A stretch of 64,000 bases of DNA from Cylicocyclus nassatus (GCA_958299035.1 CATQJL010000001.1:26763521-26827520); one strand, 5' to 3'. Positions 26,901 to 39,006 are shown, counted from the first letter of the stretch. Translations and numbers: made by a program. The notes: generated by a model not told the origin, from the sequence alone.

Positions 26901-27905
26901 TAGGTCGGTGCAAAAATTTTCTCAGTTTTTTCAATCCATCGGCAAACACGTTGGAATGGAGATAAACGAAAACTTTAAAGTGTATTTGATGCAGAATTTC
27001 TTCCTCTTTCTAGCCGTTTAACTCATAATGTGTTTTGTTGGGAAAGTGATGAGATTGCTGGAATTTGCAAGCATTCGTTTTCACCATGTCCAACTTTCTC
27101 TAATTTTTAATATTTTTGTATAAGACTTTCGGAGGAGCAATAACCACCAAATAAGGCAAACCTTTTGCCAACTTATGCATTTTTTTCTTTTTTTCAGCTG
27201 CTTTTCCAGATTTTTGCTAAATAAATTTCTAAAAGTCTTGTGTTTTGAAAGAATTGCATAACCTATTACTGCACCAAACACTGCAAAACCTACATAATAC
27301 TGAAGTTTTGAACACTCGATTATTACTACCGCTGCCATTACACACTAAATGAGCGATTTTGGATTCAAAAGATGAAGTTATTGGAAACTAGGGTACGTCA
27401 CTGCGCACTCCTGAAAATGAGAAATACTGCGATTTTCTCCCACAAATTTCGCTTATCTCGGCAAAAAAGACAAGTGTAGAAGGAGGAGAAAAAGTTGCAT
27501 CGAATGGTGAGTAAAGTGTTTGACATTTTGTGTTATACGAGGGTAAAAGAATAGGCTGAATGTAAAATTTGGTCGCTTCAGAAAATAATCTGAAAGGCAA
27601 GCCATAAGGCTACAAAAACTTGCTTCTGTTGGCAAAAGGTTTGCCCTATTTGGCGGTTATTAGGGCTTCTCCGAAAGTCTCATACAAAAATTCTGAAAAT
27701 TAGTGAAAGTTGGGCATGGTAAAAACGAATGGTTGCAATTTCCAGCGAATATCTCATCACTCTGTAAATGAAACGCAATGGGAGTTTAGAGCTGGAAAGA
27801 GGAAGAAATTCTGCATCGCATACATTTTGAAGTGTTTGTTTATCTTCATTTAAACGTGTTTGCCGATGGATTATAAAAAACTGACAAAACTTTTGCACTG
27901 ACCTA
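26901..27905. mobile_element. Mariner-like MITE, TAGGTCRGTGCAAAA ends
   Basis: TAGGTCGGTGCAAAAATTTT at 26901 is complementary to the end at 27905 (right end TTTTGCACTGACCTA). Complementary blocks extend into the interior (CGGCAAACACGTT / CGTGTTTGCCG; ACCAAATAAGGCAAACCTTT / AAAGGTTTGCCCTATTTGG). About 1 kb, no transposase. Confidence 0.8.
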
Positions 27906-29295
27906 ATATTTTTCGAATCTGCTTTAAATAACAAAATTCTTTTGTTTGCTTTCAGAAGCTGCTACCCTCACTATGAATTGATTTGTAACTCACTCGAAAT
28001 TGCGTGTGAATTAGTCGTAAGATGTGAAGTCACTCAGACAATCATGCCTGAGGTGTAGATTTAATTCACCAAAGCTGGATATCCAGGAAACACTCGGTCA
28101 TCCATAGGTAAATCAGCAAACCTCTTGAGTTTTACGATCAAAACATGCTGTTCATGACTGGCAAAAAAAAGAAACAAGAAAGCAAAACAAAATTCTGTAA
28201 ATAGTCACACCCCAGTTTGCAACAAGCTTATATCATCAGAAGTTGCTTTCACTTGACTGAACATGGCCATGAACCAGTGCTAGAGCTGTACCGCAAAAAA
28301 TTCGTCCATCTTGCCATAGGCGGGGCTAATGGTGCGCACCTTATTGACACCGCTTGCTTAAGCGCGCGCTATCGTTCATAGAGTCCGCCACCCCTTTGCA
28401 GCTTCAAAGATAATGGTAACTCGTCCTGGACGTGAAAGGTGCTGTTCGGGCGGGTTGCAAAAGTGGTTGCAGGAGCCAATATTTCAATTGCCATCAAGAT
28501 GGGTACGGTGTCTTCACTCACGAGCCAGTCGCGCACCTAGAGGGCGAGCTTAAGTCGTCTGCCCAAAAGGCAGTTTTCACGACTGCGAAGTACAGACTTG
28601 GGCTTAGCTCATCCAGGGGAAGCGAGTACGAAGAATATCCCATAGTTGTCATTCTGCCGAGCCGCTGCCCTTTAATCTGCACGCTATATAAGTACCTAGG
28701 TTGAGTCTGCGTAAAGTGTGTTTTTTTAGTCTGTGTGGTTCTGCACCAAGGTATCAAACACACTTCCACAGTTGGTTTCGCTGAAAGAGTTTTATTGAAG
28801 ACTCACGAAAGCCCGTTGTTTACCGCGAGCAGTGTGCAAGCGCAACCCCCGTATTGAGCTACGAATGACTTGTGCACGGTTATTGGACCAGCGCATCGAA
28901 TTGCCACACGAGAAGGTCTGAAAACAGATCCATGCGAAATAACTGTACCACGCTGCTACAGTATATAAAATGCATTCAATACCAGATTGAATGCATTTTA
29001 TATACTGTAGAAAAGGCTACAAAAAATACAAATAGGCTGTATAATCATCATCGACCCCACGCCTGTTTGCCTTGCGATGACGCTGTCGCATGCGACGTGA
29101 CTTAACGCGTAGCAGAGTTGCGCGTCGCACCGTCCCTTCGCTATTTGTCGCAGGTGCGACCCCGCATGACCGGTCCTGATTCTATACGACCTATAAATAT
29201 TATCAGCACTCTAATATTCATCCAAACTAAGATTTAAAGCTTAAAAATTGTACTTACCTTGTACCTACCTTATCCCCTATAGTATATCACTTATA
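27906..29295. other. No gene recognised; contains one perfect hairpin
   Basis: A GC-richer stretch at 28320-28860 has a TATA-like CTATATAAG at 28683 and 83-90 codon frames on both strands, but no recognisable product. The hairpin at 28956-29010 is listed separately. Confidence 0.35.
28956..29010. repeat. Perfect 25-bp hairpin
   Basis: CTACAGTATATAAAATGCAT...AAT, a 5-nt loop ACCAG, then the exact complement. It may be a tiny foldback element (TA at the base) or a transcribed hairpin; the perfect stem is unlike most animal pre-miRNAs. Confidence 0.7.
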
Positions 29296-30603
29296 CAGAA
29301 TGTAAAAAAAATGTGAACACTGTTTGATCGTAAACAACGCTCTTGCTTTCACGTCTTTCGCCGTGCTCGAGGTATCATTCTGTAGAGCGGGGTCCAACTT
29401 AGATTTACAATATGGATTTAATCAATTCTTTATTACTGTAGGATTAAGGTATGAACTTTCAGCATGAAGCGCTATCATGGAATAGGTCTTTTCATGGAAA
29501 AAAATTCCAAAACATCTGAAAATTTATGTACTAAGGTTTTCGGGCGTGCTGATTCCAGTGGAAAACTTTTCGCCAGTTTTTTGAGCTTTTTTCATGATGT
29601 AATCACACTTCTGACGAACATCGGAAAAGCAGATATCACCCTAAACCTGAAACAACTTATGAAAGAAGCATTACAGTGAAGTGCAAATTTCATATTTATA
29701 ATCAGCAACTTCCATTAGTCCAGTATGAAATTTATGGCTTGTTTGGTTTTCTTTCTGAGCCAAAAATCGTTTTCACTTTACTGAAATCTCTCAAAGCTCA
29801 TACCGTAATCCCTACTAATAAAGAGTTATTGATTATCGATGATTCTTTCCATACGTAAATCTAACAAGAGACCCTCGGTCGAAGGGGGTTCTCACACGTG
29901 GTGCATATCATTGTGCTGGTCTAGGGGCACTAATAACAAATCCGTGCTCCTTAGCTGCTCAATGGTCTTCTGGGAAAAGTTGAAGTGATGGTCTCTTCAG
30001 GGTGACCACGGATCGCTAGTTAGCGGCCCCGAGTAATGTCAGTTGTGGGAAAATGGCCCGGGATAGCTGCAGAGACTATAGAGGAAATGAAAAAACGTTC
30101 GGAATACTTATATTCCAAACATTGTTGCATTTTTGCAAATTATTCAACGCGTGCCGGGTGTTTATCTGCCTTAGCAGATAAACACCCGGCAACACCCCTC
30201 TACGGATACATAACAAACAATATAATCTACGAAATGGAAGAATGTTTGGAACATAAGTATTCCGACTTTTTGTCGCTTCCTCCATAGTCTCCACAGTTAT
30301 CCACTCGGCCATCTTTCCAACAACTGACATCTCTTGGCGCCGCAAACAGAAGCGATCGTTCTTATCCCGGGGATGTCATCGCTCATAACTTTTCCCAGAA
30401 GATCATTGAATCATCTGAGGAACAGATTTGTTGTTAGTGTCCAAGACCTGCACAATGATATGCATCAGGTGTGGAACTCGACTTCAGCCGAGAGTCTTTG
30501 TAAGTTGACCCTCGCTCTTCAGCATAATACCTCAAGGTCGGCGACTTGAAAGCAAGAGAGTTATTAACAATCAAACAGTGTTGACATTTTTGGGACACCC
30601 TTT
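29296..30603. mobile_element. Tc1/mariner-like TIR element carrying a nested foldback
   Basis: Ends CAGAATGT...AATGTGAACACTGTTTGATC and, on the right, the complement of AAGGGTGTCCCAAAAATGTC, flanked by TA. Internal sequence (CATTCTGTAGAGCG, TAGGATTAAGGTATGAACTTT) matches the element at 55924-56594, so it is one family with CAGGGTGTCCC-type ends. The interior 29865-30500 is a separate foldback insertion. Confidence 0.65.
29865..30500. mobile_element. 636-bp foldback element
   Basis: The two halves are near-complementary over their whole length, with the axis at about 30182 (TTTATCTGC-CTTA-GCAGATAAA). Matching blocks include GATGCATATCATTGTGC-type, AATGRTCTTCTGGGAAAAGT and TGTCAGTTGT. It lies inside the 29296-30603 element. 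The opposed 83- and 89-codon frames are mirror artefacts. Confidence 0.8.
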
Positions 30604-31084
30604 ATATAAGCAAGATGCGCCTCGCCGAGCTGAGTCGAGTGGTTTTTTGAATTCAGAACCTGGAAACTTTGAACCGAGATAAGGCAATTTCGAAGATGTT
30701 CGCGAATTTTTTATTCAGTAAACAAATTTATCTAATCGCTAGGCCTTGCAGAAAAAAAACAAAGAGTGCATGTGCTTATATTGTGATGCTCAACCTCGTA
30801 CAACACGAAATATAGGCTGTATCCAAGGGCATGCTTTATGCAACACCGCGTTTGCAGCAACTACTGATGTGCGGGAAGTGAGCATAATGTCTGAAGGCTG
30901 AAATTGAGAGGGTCGGACACACTTGGTTTTGGATCGGAATGTGATTCGGTAATAGGGAATCGTAAATCTATGAAATTTGAAAACAGTATGTATTCGAAGA
31001 ATCAGAAGTATCTGAATTGAGTTGCTTCCACACCGACTGAAACAGCCTTAAGTCGTTCCCTGCTTACTTTAGTTTTCGGTAATA
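30604..31084. other. No gene seen
   Basis: No feature recognised. Confidence 0.4.
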
Positions 31085-31803
31085 TTAGGTTGGTCCGAAA
31101 GTTCTGTCCCACCATTTTCAAAAAATCGTAACTTCTTCCTAACACAATGTTCTTATACTTAAAACCATGTTGAAGAGAGCAATTCATGCGCTTTCTGAGA
31201 CTTCCTTGGCTGCTATCTAATCAGCTCCGAAAGCAGAGATAAAATTGGGAAAACGAAATCACTTCAATGCGGAATTTTGAAGCAAGCCCGTTAAAAATTC
31301 CAAAACTGTGTCAGATAATCCGAATCAACCGTATCCTAAACTAGTCACCTCCTCTTTCTGGCTAAGCAAAGTTCGCTTTGATCGAGCTGCTCTTCGAAAA
31401 GTTATGATCTTTTGAAAAAAATGTCAAGAAAATTTTCTTGAGAAACTGATTTTTTGGCATTTTTTCTTACAAATCATAACTTCTTTCGAAAAAGCTCGAT
31501 CAGCGCGAAATTTGTTCAGTTGAAAAGAGGGGACCAAAAAACCTAGGATACTGCCTGTTTTGGATTTTATGGTACACTTTTGGATTTTTCAACGGGCTTG
31601 CTTAAAAATTCCAAAATTGAAGTGATTTCCTTTTCCCAATTTTATCTCTGCATTCAGAGCTTAGTGAATAGCAGCCAACATAGTTTTAGAAAGTACATGA
31701 ATTGCTCTTTTCAATTTGGTTTTATCCATGCAAAACATCGTGTTAGGAAGAAGTTACGATTTTTTTTTGAAAATGGTGGGACAGAACTTTCGGACCAACC
31801 TAA
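31085..31803. mobile_element. Mariner-like MITE, TTAGGTTGGTCCGAAAGTTC ends
   Basis: Inverted ends of about 55 bp starting TTAGGTTGGTCCGAAAGTTC, flanked by TA. Shorter complementary blocks recur inside. 719 bp, non-coding. Confidence 0.9.
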
Positions 31804-32728
31804 TAGATATAAGAGGCCGTAATGTGACTGAAACGACCTATTAGTCAAACCTATTCCCGTCTACCGAGGCGTCTTTCCGATCTTGCCCGAATCAGTTCAT
31901 AGCGTCATGCAAGGATTCAAAAACGCGCTCCAATTGCGAAGATGCTCGCCGTCAGCTGCAACTTCCAAAAAATGTAGTTTTGCACATTGTGGTTTTCGTG
32001 TCAATACTTAGCGGGCTACAGAATTACTTTTTGCAAAATTATGAAAAGGATGATGACCTGTTGAGAAATTTAGTACATGCGAGCTCGCTCGTCCGCCGGT
32101 TACGAAGAAGAGGCCAGATAAAGAGGATAAAGACTTGTTTGTCTTGCAGGAAGCCTAGCAAAATGCGATGAATAGTTGCGGTAAGCGCTGAACAAGACAC
32201 CACATGGGCAAAGGGGGTGAAAAATGTACATCACATTGTTGTTACACACGTTGTGAAGATGTGTTGTGAAAGTGGGGTAAGTGCTTCGTGTTGGGTTTCC
32301 GTCCGGATTTTCTTTCACAAACAGTTGCCTCATATGGAGAAAGCAGTATACCATCGCTATTTCAGCAAAAGTGTCTCCTTGCAAATGCGAAACAATTTGC
32401 TTTAAATCAACAAATTATTACTCATAAGCGAAGCGAGAAGAAGGCAGTAATTAAAATCACCTAGAATGCTTGAGTTGGGAACAGTCAACATCCAAGAGGT
32501 TCTTAGGTTACAGAGCCAGCAAGTTGCGCCACCGAGCTCATTTGGGAGCATGTCAAGAAATGCATCCTTTAGATGCATTTCTTGACAGGGATTAGACTGC
32601 CACGGTTTTGAAACCTTCAGAATGGTCTCACGAAACTGAAAGTAATTCTAGTGAAAGAAAAAAACGGTGCTGATTTAGAGATTATTACGACGCAACTAAC
32701 AAATTTGTCTTACAAGAGAAGCTTGTTT
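31804..32728. other. No gene recognised; short perfect hairpin at 32551-32587
   Basis: The hairpin has a 16-bp perfect stem (TGTCAAGAAATGCATC) and 5-nt loop. Nothing else was recognised. Confidence 0.4.
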
Positions 32729-33112
32729 AGTCGAAGTGGCCTTTCTAAATGAAGTGTGTACCATACTAGGCATAAAACGCTGATTCTAAATCCGCCTTCC
32801 TTACTTGCAGAAAGTTTATAGACGAGGAGTTATAAGCGTTTTTTGGAGCCAAAAATTGAATTGCATTTGGTTTTATTTCAGAGTATATTCAAATAAAGTA
32901 CTCTTATGATTATCACGGGTCCATCGAAGAGCTAGAAAAAGTATTACGGCTATTTTTGTTCTACTTGCACACATTGAATTTTTTACACCAATAAGCGCTC
33001 ATAACTCCTCTTCCATAGACAAACGTTCTGCAGATAAGGAAGGCAGATTTAGAAGCAGCATTTTATGCCCTTCACTATAGTATAGAACCCATCTAAAAAG
33101 GCCACTTCGACT
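32729..33112. mobile_element. TIR element, AGTCGAAGTGGCC ends
   Basis: About 150-bp imperfect inverted arms (GTCGAAGTGGCCTTTCTAAA / TTTAGAAGCAGC... complement) enclose an AT-rich centre. A solo arm lies at about 8463-8515. No coding capacity. Confidence 0.7.
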
Positions 33113-34124
33113 GATCGTGCGTTCCTTGTCAGTACTTTTTTGTGGAAAATGGAAATAAAGATGTTCTTCTAGTGTTTGGTCCTTGTCCTGCTCGTCTCCT
33201 TGTATGCACTTTTCTCAGATTTCACAATGCTGATACAGTTTATATGGATTGCTTTGGCTATTATTCTGGTTCCGAAATGCCATCACAGTCAGCTTATGAC
33301 CAGAGGAGCACTGTACTAAACTCCTAACATGCATAGAAGTGTAATCAAAGTGATGCTAAGCAAATACACAACATTATAATTTATTGATGCATAACAAAAT
33401 CTCAAGGCTAGCGTTTTTTGTACAAACTACAACGAAAGTAATAAGTTCAACATTGGCAGTGAAATTAGACCTCCTTTTGCGTAAGTTGCGTGTGTTCATT
33501 GATCTCAACGCGGTCAATGCGCGAGACAATCTGGAAGACGAGATTTGGGTTTGTACAAGATTTTGAGGCAAAATCTGTGTTTTAAGCCTAAGGCATACCT
33601 CCCGCGATTCCAGTCGCGTCGCAGCGATTTCCTACTCGGACATATGTTCCGAGACCACAGCGCACGAGATGTGTTTAAATTGACGATGCTACGAATCGCG
33701 GGCGTTTTTTGGGCGGGCAAACTCTCAGCAGGGATATCGCTGCGCATCGCTCAAATTCAGCGATGTCAGCGTCGTTAATTTTGCACTAGCGATTGGCGAG
33801 GCTCGGTTGGCTTCCTCTTTGGAAGTTTTGTGTTTTTTGCACATGCGAATCCCATTTAGAACTGTTTTGTTCTACACAATCGCTTCCTCTCTGCCCGAGA
33901 GACCTTAGAAACAACTCGTGCGAAGTATATAGTATAGAATGCCTCCCATATGTCACCTTACCCTCTTTGTTAGCATTTACTCTTCTAACGTACTTATGTT
34001 TAATCGTTCGCAGATTGGCAGACAAAAGAGCTCGCAGCACTCGTTGTTAAGTTGTTGAAATACGCCTACCCAGAGTTTTAACAGGGCCGAAAGCATAACC
34101 CTGATGTTACGAACCTAACATAAA
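33113..34124. other. No gene recognised
   Basis: A GC-richer patch at 33590-33780 carries overlapping frames on both strands with no identifiable domain. Confidence 0.35.
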
Positions 34125-34731
34125 TTAGGCTGCTACATAAGTTCTGTCCGATTTTTTTGTCCTATGTTTGAAGCAGCTGTTCTTAGAGAATTTCATCTCT
34201 AATGCGATGCTATTAGTATCTTTTAGAAAATGCTTTTCTTGCTCTTTCTAAAGCATTTCATATTTTATTAAATTTTTCAAAAAAAAATCTCCATAATGCG
34301 CCCTTCAAGTCAAGTTCTTTTATTAGTTGCGAAATAAGGGTGTAGAAGGCAAGTATATGCAGAAGCTGAGTTTCATGAAGGATACGTCCTGCTAGTAAGA
34401 TTTATCGTCGAACGTTGATTGTCTGTATAAATGTTTTACAAGCAATAACTTCTTGCGAATAGAAGTAATCGATGAGTTCAAAGTTAGCGATGCCAGAGTG
34501 AAGCAAGAGCTAGCAGGGCCCATCCACCAATTCCTTTTCGGCACTCACGTCTATTGTAAAAATTTTATAATTCGTAATTAGGCATGCATACATGTGTTGA
34601 AGCGAGGTCAAAAAGTGGCTTCTTTTTTGCTCGGTCAGAAAAATCTCTCGGGAACGCAGACCCTATGAGCTCTTTCATGTAAATAATCTACGAAAAGTTC
34701 GCTATCTACCCATTGTTAGAAAGGATGCCTA

Positions 34732-34938
34732 CAGTCTGCCCCAATCGGGATCAGGCCGTACCGTCGGCTGAATTTGCGCGCTCGCAGCGCTAGGAAATTG
34801 CGCTGCATACGCGCGCTGTCGCAGAGAGTGAAGAGATCGAGGAGAGAGCAGACTAGCTAGCCGCAGATGTGGCGCGAAACGCTCGCGGCGCGGATCCCGC
34901 CATGCCGATTTTGGCCTGGTTAGGATTGGGGCAGACTG
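34732..34938. mobile_element. Nested MITE, CAGTCTGCCCCAATC ends, TA duplication
   Basis: Fifteen-bp perfect inverted ends, 207 bp, GC-rich, flanked by TA (34730-34731, 34939-34940). The sister copy at 17112-18030 lacks it at the equivalent point, so insertion and target are directly visible. Confidence 0.85.
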
Positions 34939-35165
34939 TATATTCTCATAAGGGAGCATTGCCATGTCAAAAAAGACAAGTTTGAAGAAAGACGCTGTGA
35001 AGTTTTTGAATTCTCTTCTTCTTCAACATGGATTTTCGCAAGCCTCAATATGTGTCTGATGGCCAAGGAACTGCTCTCAACACACAGAAACTAAGGTCTT
35101 GAAAAGTCGACTTTGAAAGAAGTTATGACATTTTGAATTCAAAAAATTCAAATCGGACAGACTTA

Positions 35166-35330
35166 GGCTCCCGCCAGAGTGCCGAAGTTATGCCAGCGCT
35201 ACGCCAGCATTTCGATCGATACACATGTATTTCGTTGGGGACGTCAGCTAGCCCCGCCCAACGAAATACACGTGTATCGATCGAAATGCTGGCGTAGCGC
35301 TGGCATAACTTCGGCACTCTGGCGGGAGCC
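35166..35330. mobile_element. Nested hairpin MITE, GGCTCCCGCC ends, TTA duplication
   Basis: A palindromic relative of 7732-7852 with a longer centre (CGTTGGGGACGTCAGCTAG...). It interrupts the terminal repeat of the host MITE with TTA duplicated exactly at 35163-35165 and 35331-35333, a PIF/Harbinger-type target. Confidence 0.9.
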
Positions 35331-35346
35331 TTACGCAGCAGCCTAA

Positions 35347-35776
35347 TATGCCTACCAATAACTGAAGGAGTGAATTCAAAACACTTTATAAACTAGGAGT
35401 CGATTTTATTGTAAATGTTAACTTGCGCCTATAGAAAACATTGGCAATTCGTATTATAAGTAGTACGATACGTAATACGATTCGTACTCATCCTAGCTGA
35501 TAGTATGAGTACGAATCCATATAATTCCTCATTTGATGTGATGTTTTCTGAAAGCATATGGCGCCGTATTCTGTTCGTTTCCTTGAATAAATGCACTTAC
35601 AATCTAGCGCAACCAAAACTGCGTGTACGCTTTGTGATATGTGAGCGTCTATGAAATCGTTTTGGGCATGTCCGATAATCAAGCGATAAGCGATTTTCAC
35701 GCAATGAACGGTCGTCCATGCAGTCTAACCGCAGCAATTGAGAACCGTAAAACGGCGGGATCGCTGGAGGTATGAC
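35347..35776. other. 3' flank of the Rh gene; no gene seen
   Basis: Presumed 3' untranslated and intergenic DNA. Confidence 0.4.
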
Positions 35777-38433
35777 TTAGGATTTATAGATACTAAGGCT
35801 CACTCTGGTATTGAAGTCGTAGTCAGCAGGCGTCTCGAAATAGTCACCATCGGCATAGAACTCTTTGTCTCGCACTTGATTGAACGCCTTCATTTTCAGA
35901 ATGAAACCTGGAACAAAAGAAACATTAAATGCATGCTAATACAGTTGAATTTACTGACCTGTTACCATGCCTGAGACTATAGATCCGACCAAGACTAAAC
36001 CAAGTCCAATAAGCTGATTCACTGCTTGTCCTCCAGCAGTGATGCCATTGAGGTTTGTCTCGCTCTTCATAGCAGGATAGATCTCATTTAGGCTGCAACG
36101 CGCGAGTCAGGTAATGTACATGATGCTTTTTTTCTTGGTTTTGTTTCTTAAGGTATTCGATAGTGCTGTAATATCGGGGCATGAAATCGACCTCTAGCAA
36201 GAATTACTTATTGGATTACAGAAGGAAGATGGAAAAATGTTCATATTATATGTAAGAATATTTTAAATGCGATTGCACACAATCAATAAAGCGGCACTTC
36301 TTTACAAGCTTCAGTACACTTTTCTACAATTATTCTTACACGCGCTTCTTATTTTCTGCTTTATTTGTACCAGTTTGATCTTACACTGCTCTAGAATAAC
36401 AGTGCGATTTTCAAAAAATTATTTAGGTACCGAGTTCTAGCTTGAAAGTGCGTGGTAACAAACTAGGAATATTTGTTGGCACTTCGACCCTTCTTTCGAA
36501 ATTGTCAGCAACATAGTATAACTACTCTCTTTTAACAAGTACCTCTTTCCATATAATGCTGGGTCGTACGCCACCACGAAAACGGCTGACATTAGTCCAG
36601 CAAATACTCCAGGCATACCATGTAGATTGTTCACACCGCAGGTATCATGACAGCCAAATTTACTGCTAAGCATCGGCTACAAGGAACTTTGCATTTTTAC
36701 GAACGATATGTTTTATGTCAAAAGTGCCTACCGTAATGTATTTAAATCCAACGACAGACAGAGCTCCAGCTGCTACACCCATCAACATAGCATGCAGAGG
36801 CTCAAGCACCACATTTGCGATTGAACCGATAGCGACACCACCAGCCAGCGTAGAGTTTGCAATATGCACCATGTCAAATTTCTTCTGCAAAATCTTGTTT
36901 GACAGGAATCACTTTCAAAATTTGTGGCTTACGTGCTTGTCGACAGCTTGGGAGAAAATAAATGTGGTGATGGTACATGCACAAAGTGAGAGGAATGTAT
37001 TGACAATAGCTCTTTGACGGGCATCAGCTGGGGAAGCGGCTGCAGCGTTGAATGAGGGCCAGAATACCCACAAGAAGATCGATCCTGAAAGTGATGAAGC
37101 AAGATTGTATTGGCCTTAAACATAAAGTCGCAGCATCTCTTTTTGAAACCATTCAATTGAGTATGCAAATTGCGAAGTTCTTGCTGGGATAGGTAAGTTT
37201 CTGGCGAACTTTAACGAAAAATTTTTTACTTTGATTCACAAATGCATTGTGAAGAACTTTTACCAATTTCAGCGTAGATGTCCGAATGATAGATTGATCC
37301 TTCGTTTTCATGTTCCCTCTGGGCTTTGGTCGCGAAGGCTTTGGAACATGCTAGGCCAAAGTAGGCACCGAATGCATGAACAACCATAGAATCGCCAACA
37401 TCATTTACCTAGAAGTTTCATCAAATACAAACTGCTGAAATCTAGGATTTCTTTACAAGACCGCGATCTAAGTTACTTACATGGAAAGTGTGGATAACGT
37501 GATGCTCGACAAATAACGCAACGGCAGTCTCAATGAATGCCATGACGACGAATTGGGTTGGAGAAAGTTTACCAAGCATGGCTCCCATCGTAATTAGGAT
37601 TATGGCAGCTGTGAAATCGGCAGTCAGCAGCCTTAAAAAGCTTTTATTCACAAGCCAATCCTTTTTAGAGGTTTTGAATTGAAATCTATGTGAAAGAAGG
37701 AATTGCAATATAAAAATCAAGTTTTAGACTACTTCCAAAACTGTCTTTCCATGAAAGTAAGTTTCGCTGAAGCTGACAGCTCAGTAAGTATTTATTTTAG
37801 AATTGCAAAGTCAGTGGAAGTATAAAAGCCTTTCTTTACTGAATGGCCGTCATTTCGGGCAGATTGATTTACTACTTCTTAGTCCTTGCAATCGCGCATA
37901 CTTTTGCATTGACTATAACCTACTCTTCCAAGCCGATTGTGAACTTCCCCGTTTCAGCAAATCCATGACTCAAGAATCCTTGTACGATTATTCCCCATTC
38001 GATGGTAAAAACAGCCAATAACAAATTTATGGATATTGCCGAAAAGCCGTATCGCTGAAATTTTACGTATTATCATGAAATGTTAATTGAAAGTGAGATA
38101 CCTTGAGAAAAGTCATGAGGAAGCCAAAGCCGATGAATATCATGACATGTGTATCTTGGAACACTGAAACCACATTAATTTGTAAGGATAAATATATTTT
38201 CTGCCCCTTGTATGTAGAAATGACATACTTGGATACAATCGCGCCGTATACACGTCATCCTCTGAACCACCTGGCAGTACGTTCGCATCATATTTTCCGA
38301 ATAAACCAAAAAGAATCAAAAACACAATCTGAAATATGAGAATAAAAAATAAAGTATGATTATTACAAAGATCTTTGACCTGTGAAGCGCTGACTAGTAT
38401 AGTGAACTGGTGCTTTTGAAAAGCTGACGCCAT
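35777..38433 (-). CDS. Rhesus-type ammonia channel (rhr family)
   Basis: A multi-pass membrane channel for NH3 (and probably CO2) of the Amt/Mep/Rh superfamily. Exons in order of transcription: 38433-38380, 38328-38229, 38163-38102, 38054-37924, 37685-37481, 37408-37264, 37084-36933, 36884-36732, 36676-36543, 36092-35959, 35907-35777. All phases agree, giving 466 codons, the usual length for nematode RHR proteins. Diagnostic blocks are IVFLILFGLFGKYD (first membrane helix), MFQDTHVMIFIGFGFLMTFL, VVHAFGAYFGL (His195) and GVNNLHGMPG (His353). These are the twin pore histidines, with spacing like that of other Rh proteins. The start is supported by the conserved N-terminus and by an ATTTTAG acceptor 10 nt upstream, a probable SL trans-splice site. 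No broken exon was seen. I cannot decide between rhr-1 and rhr-2 orthology. Confidence 0.95.
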
Positions 38434-38452
38434 TCGTGGATCCCTAAAATCG
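38434..38452 (-). promoter_or_regulatory. Probable trans-splice acceptor of the Rh gene
   Basis: On the minus strand, ACGATTTTAG precedes GGATCCACGAATG, placing an acceptor 10 nt before the start codon with no upstream in-frame exon needed. Confidence 0.5.
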
Positions 38453-39006
38453 TAATGTCATTAACATCCTCGAAGTAAGTTGGGTTAAAATTTCAAAACA
38501 CTGTCTTTTCATGAAAGGATGACTGTCAAGGTAGAAGGAAAACATGCGGCGCTTTAAAGGCACCTGTTGTGAGATTGATGCAGAGTTCTACCTTCACCTA
38601 GATACTCTCGACTCTCGAAGAAGGTCTACAAAAAATTTGGTGTTTAAGAGAAGTAAGCGGATAGATTATGTTGTACTTTGAGGAAGAATAAGAGTCGTAG
38701 TAAGTAAAAGTTTCGCTTCACAAAAATTTGTAACCATTGAACTCTAAGGGAAGATGATGACTGGAAACTAGTATAACTCAATTTTCCAACAGTGTAAAAT
38801 TTTTCAATTACCAGCAGTCAAAAAGTGACCTTCAATTAATTGTTCAGGATTTCTTCCTCTCTTACATTTGCAACAGTATTGTTAAGAAAATCATTTAGTG
38901 AAACTGAGGTAAGCTGCACACGAATGGATAAAGCATAAAAGCTTTACTAGAAGGTCAATAAAAACTTTGCAAAGAAAAATCACAGGTAATCCCGGCTTGA
39001 TTATTA
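38453..39006. other. No gene seen (5' flank of the Rh gene)
   Basis: No exon recognised. Confidence 0.4.

Larger units (their letters stand above)
34125..35346. mobile_element. Mariner-like MITE (17112 family) with two nested insertions
   Basis: Ends TTAGGCTGCTACATAAGTTC and its complement (CAGCAGCCTAA at 35346). The body matches the reverse complement of 17112-18030. Two sequences absent from that copy interrupt it: 34732-34938 at a TA and 35166-35330 at a TTA. Removing them restores the family sequence. Confidence 0.9.

Noticed and set aside
28432..28704. Histone-like gene suggested by a TATA-like motif and GC content
   Set aside because: No histone-fold peptide in any frame.
30036..30345. 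Opposed 83- and 89-codon frames
   Set aside because: Caused by the 29865-30500 foldback.
34729..34965. 78-codon Arg/Ala-rich frame
   Set aside because: Lies within a nested GC-rich MITE.
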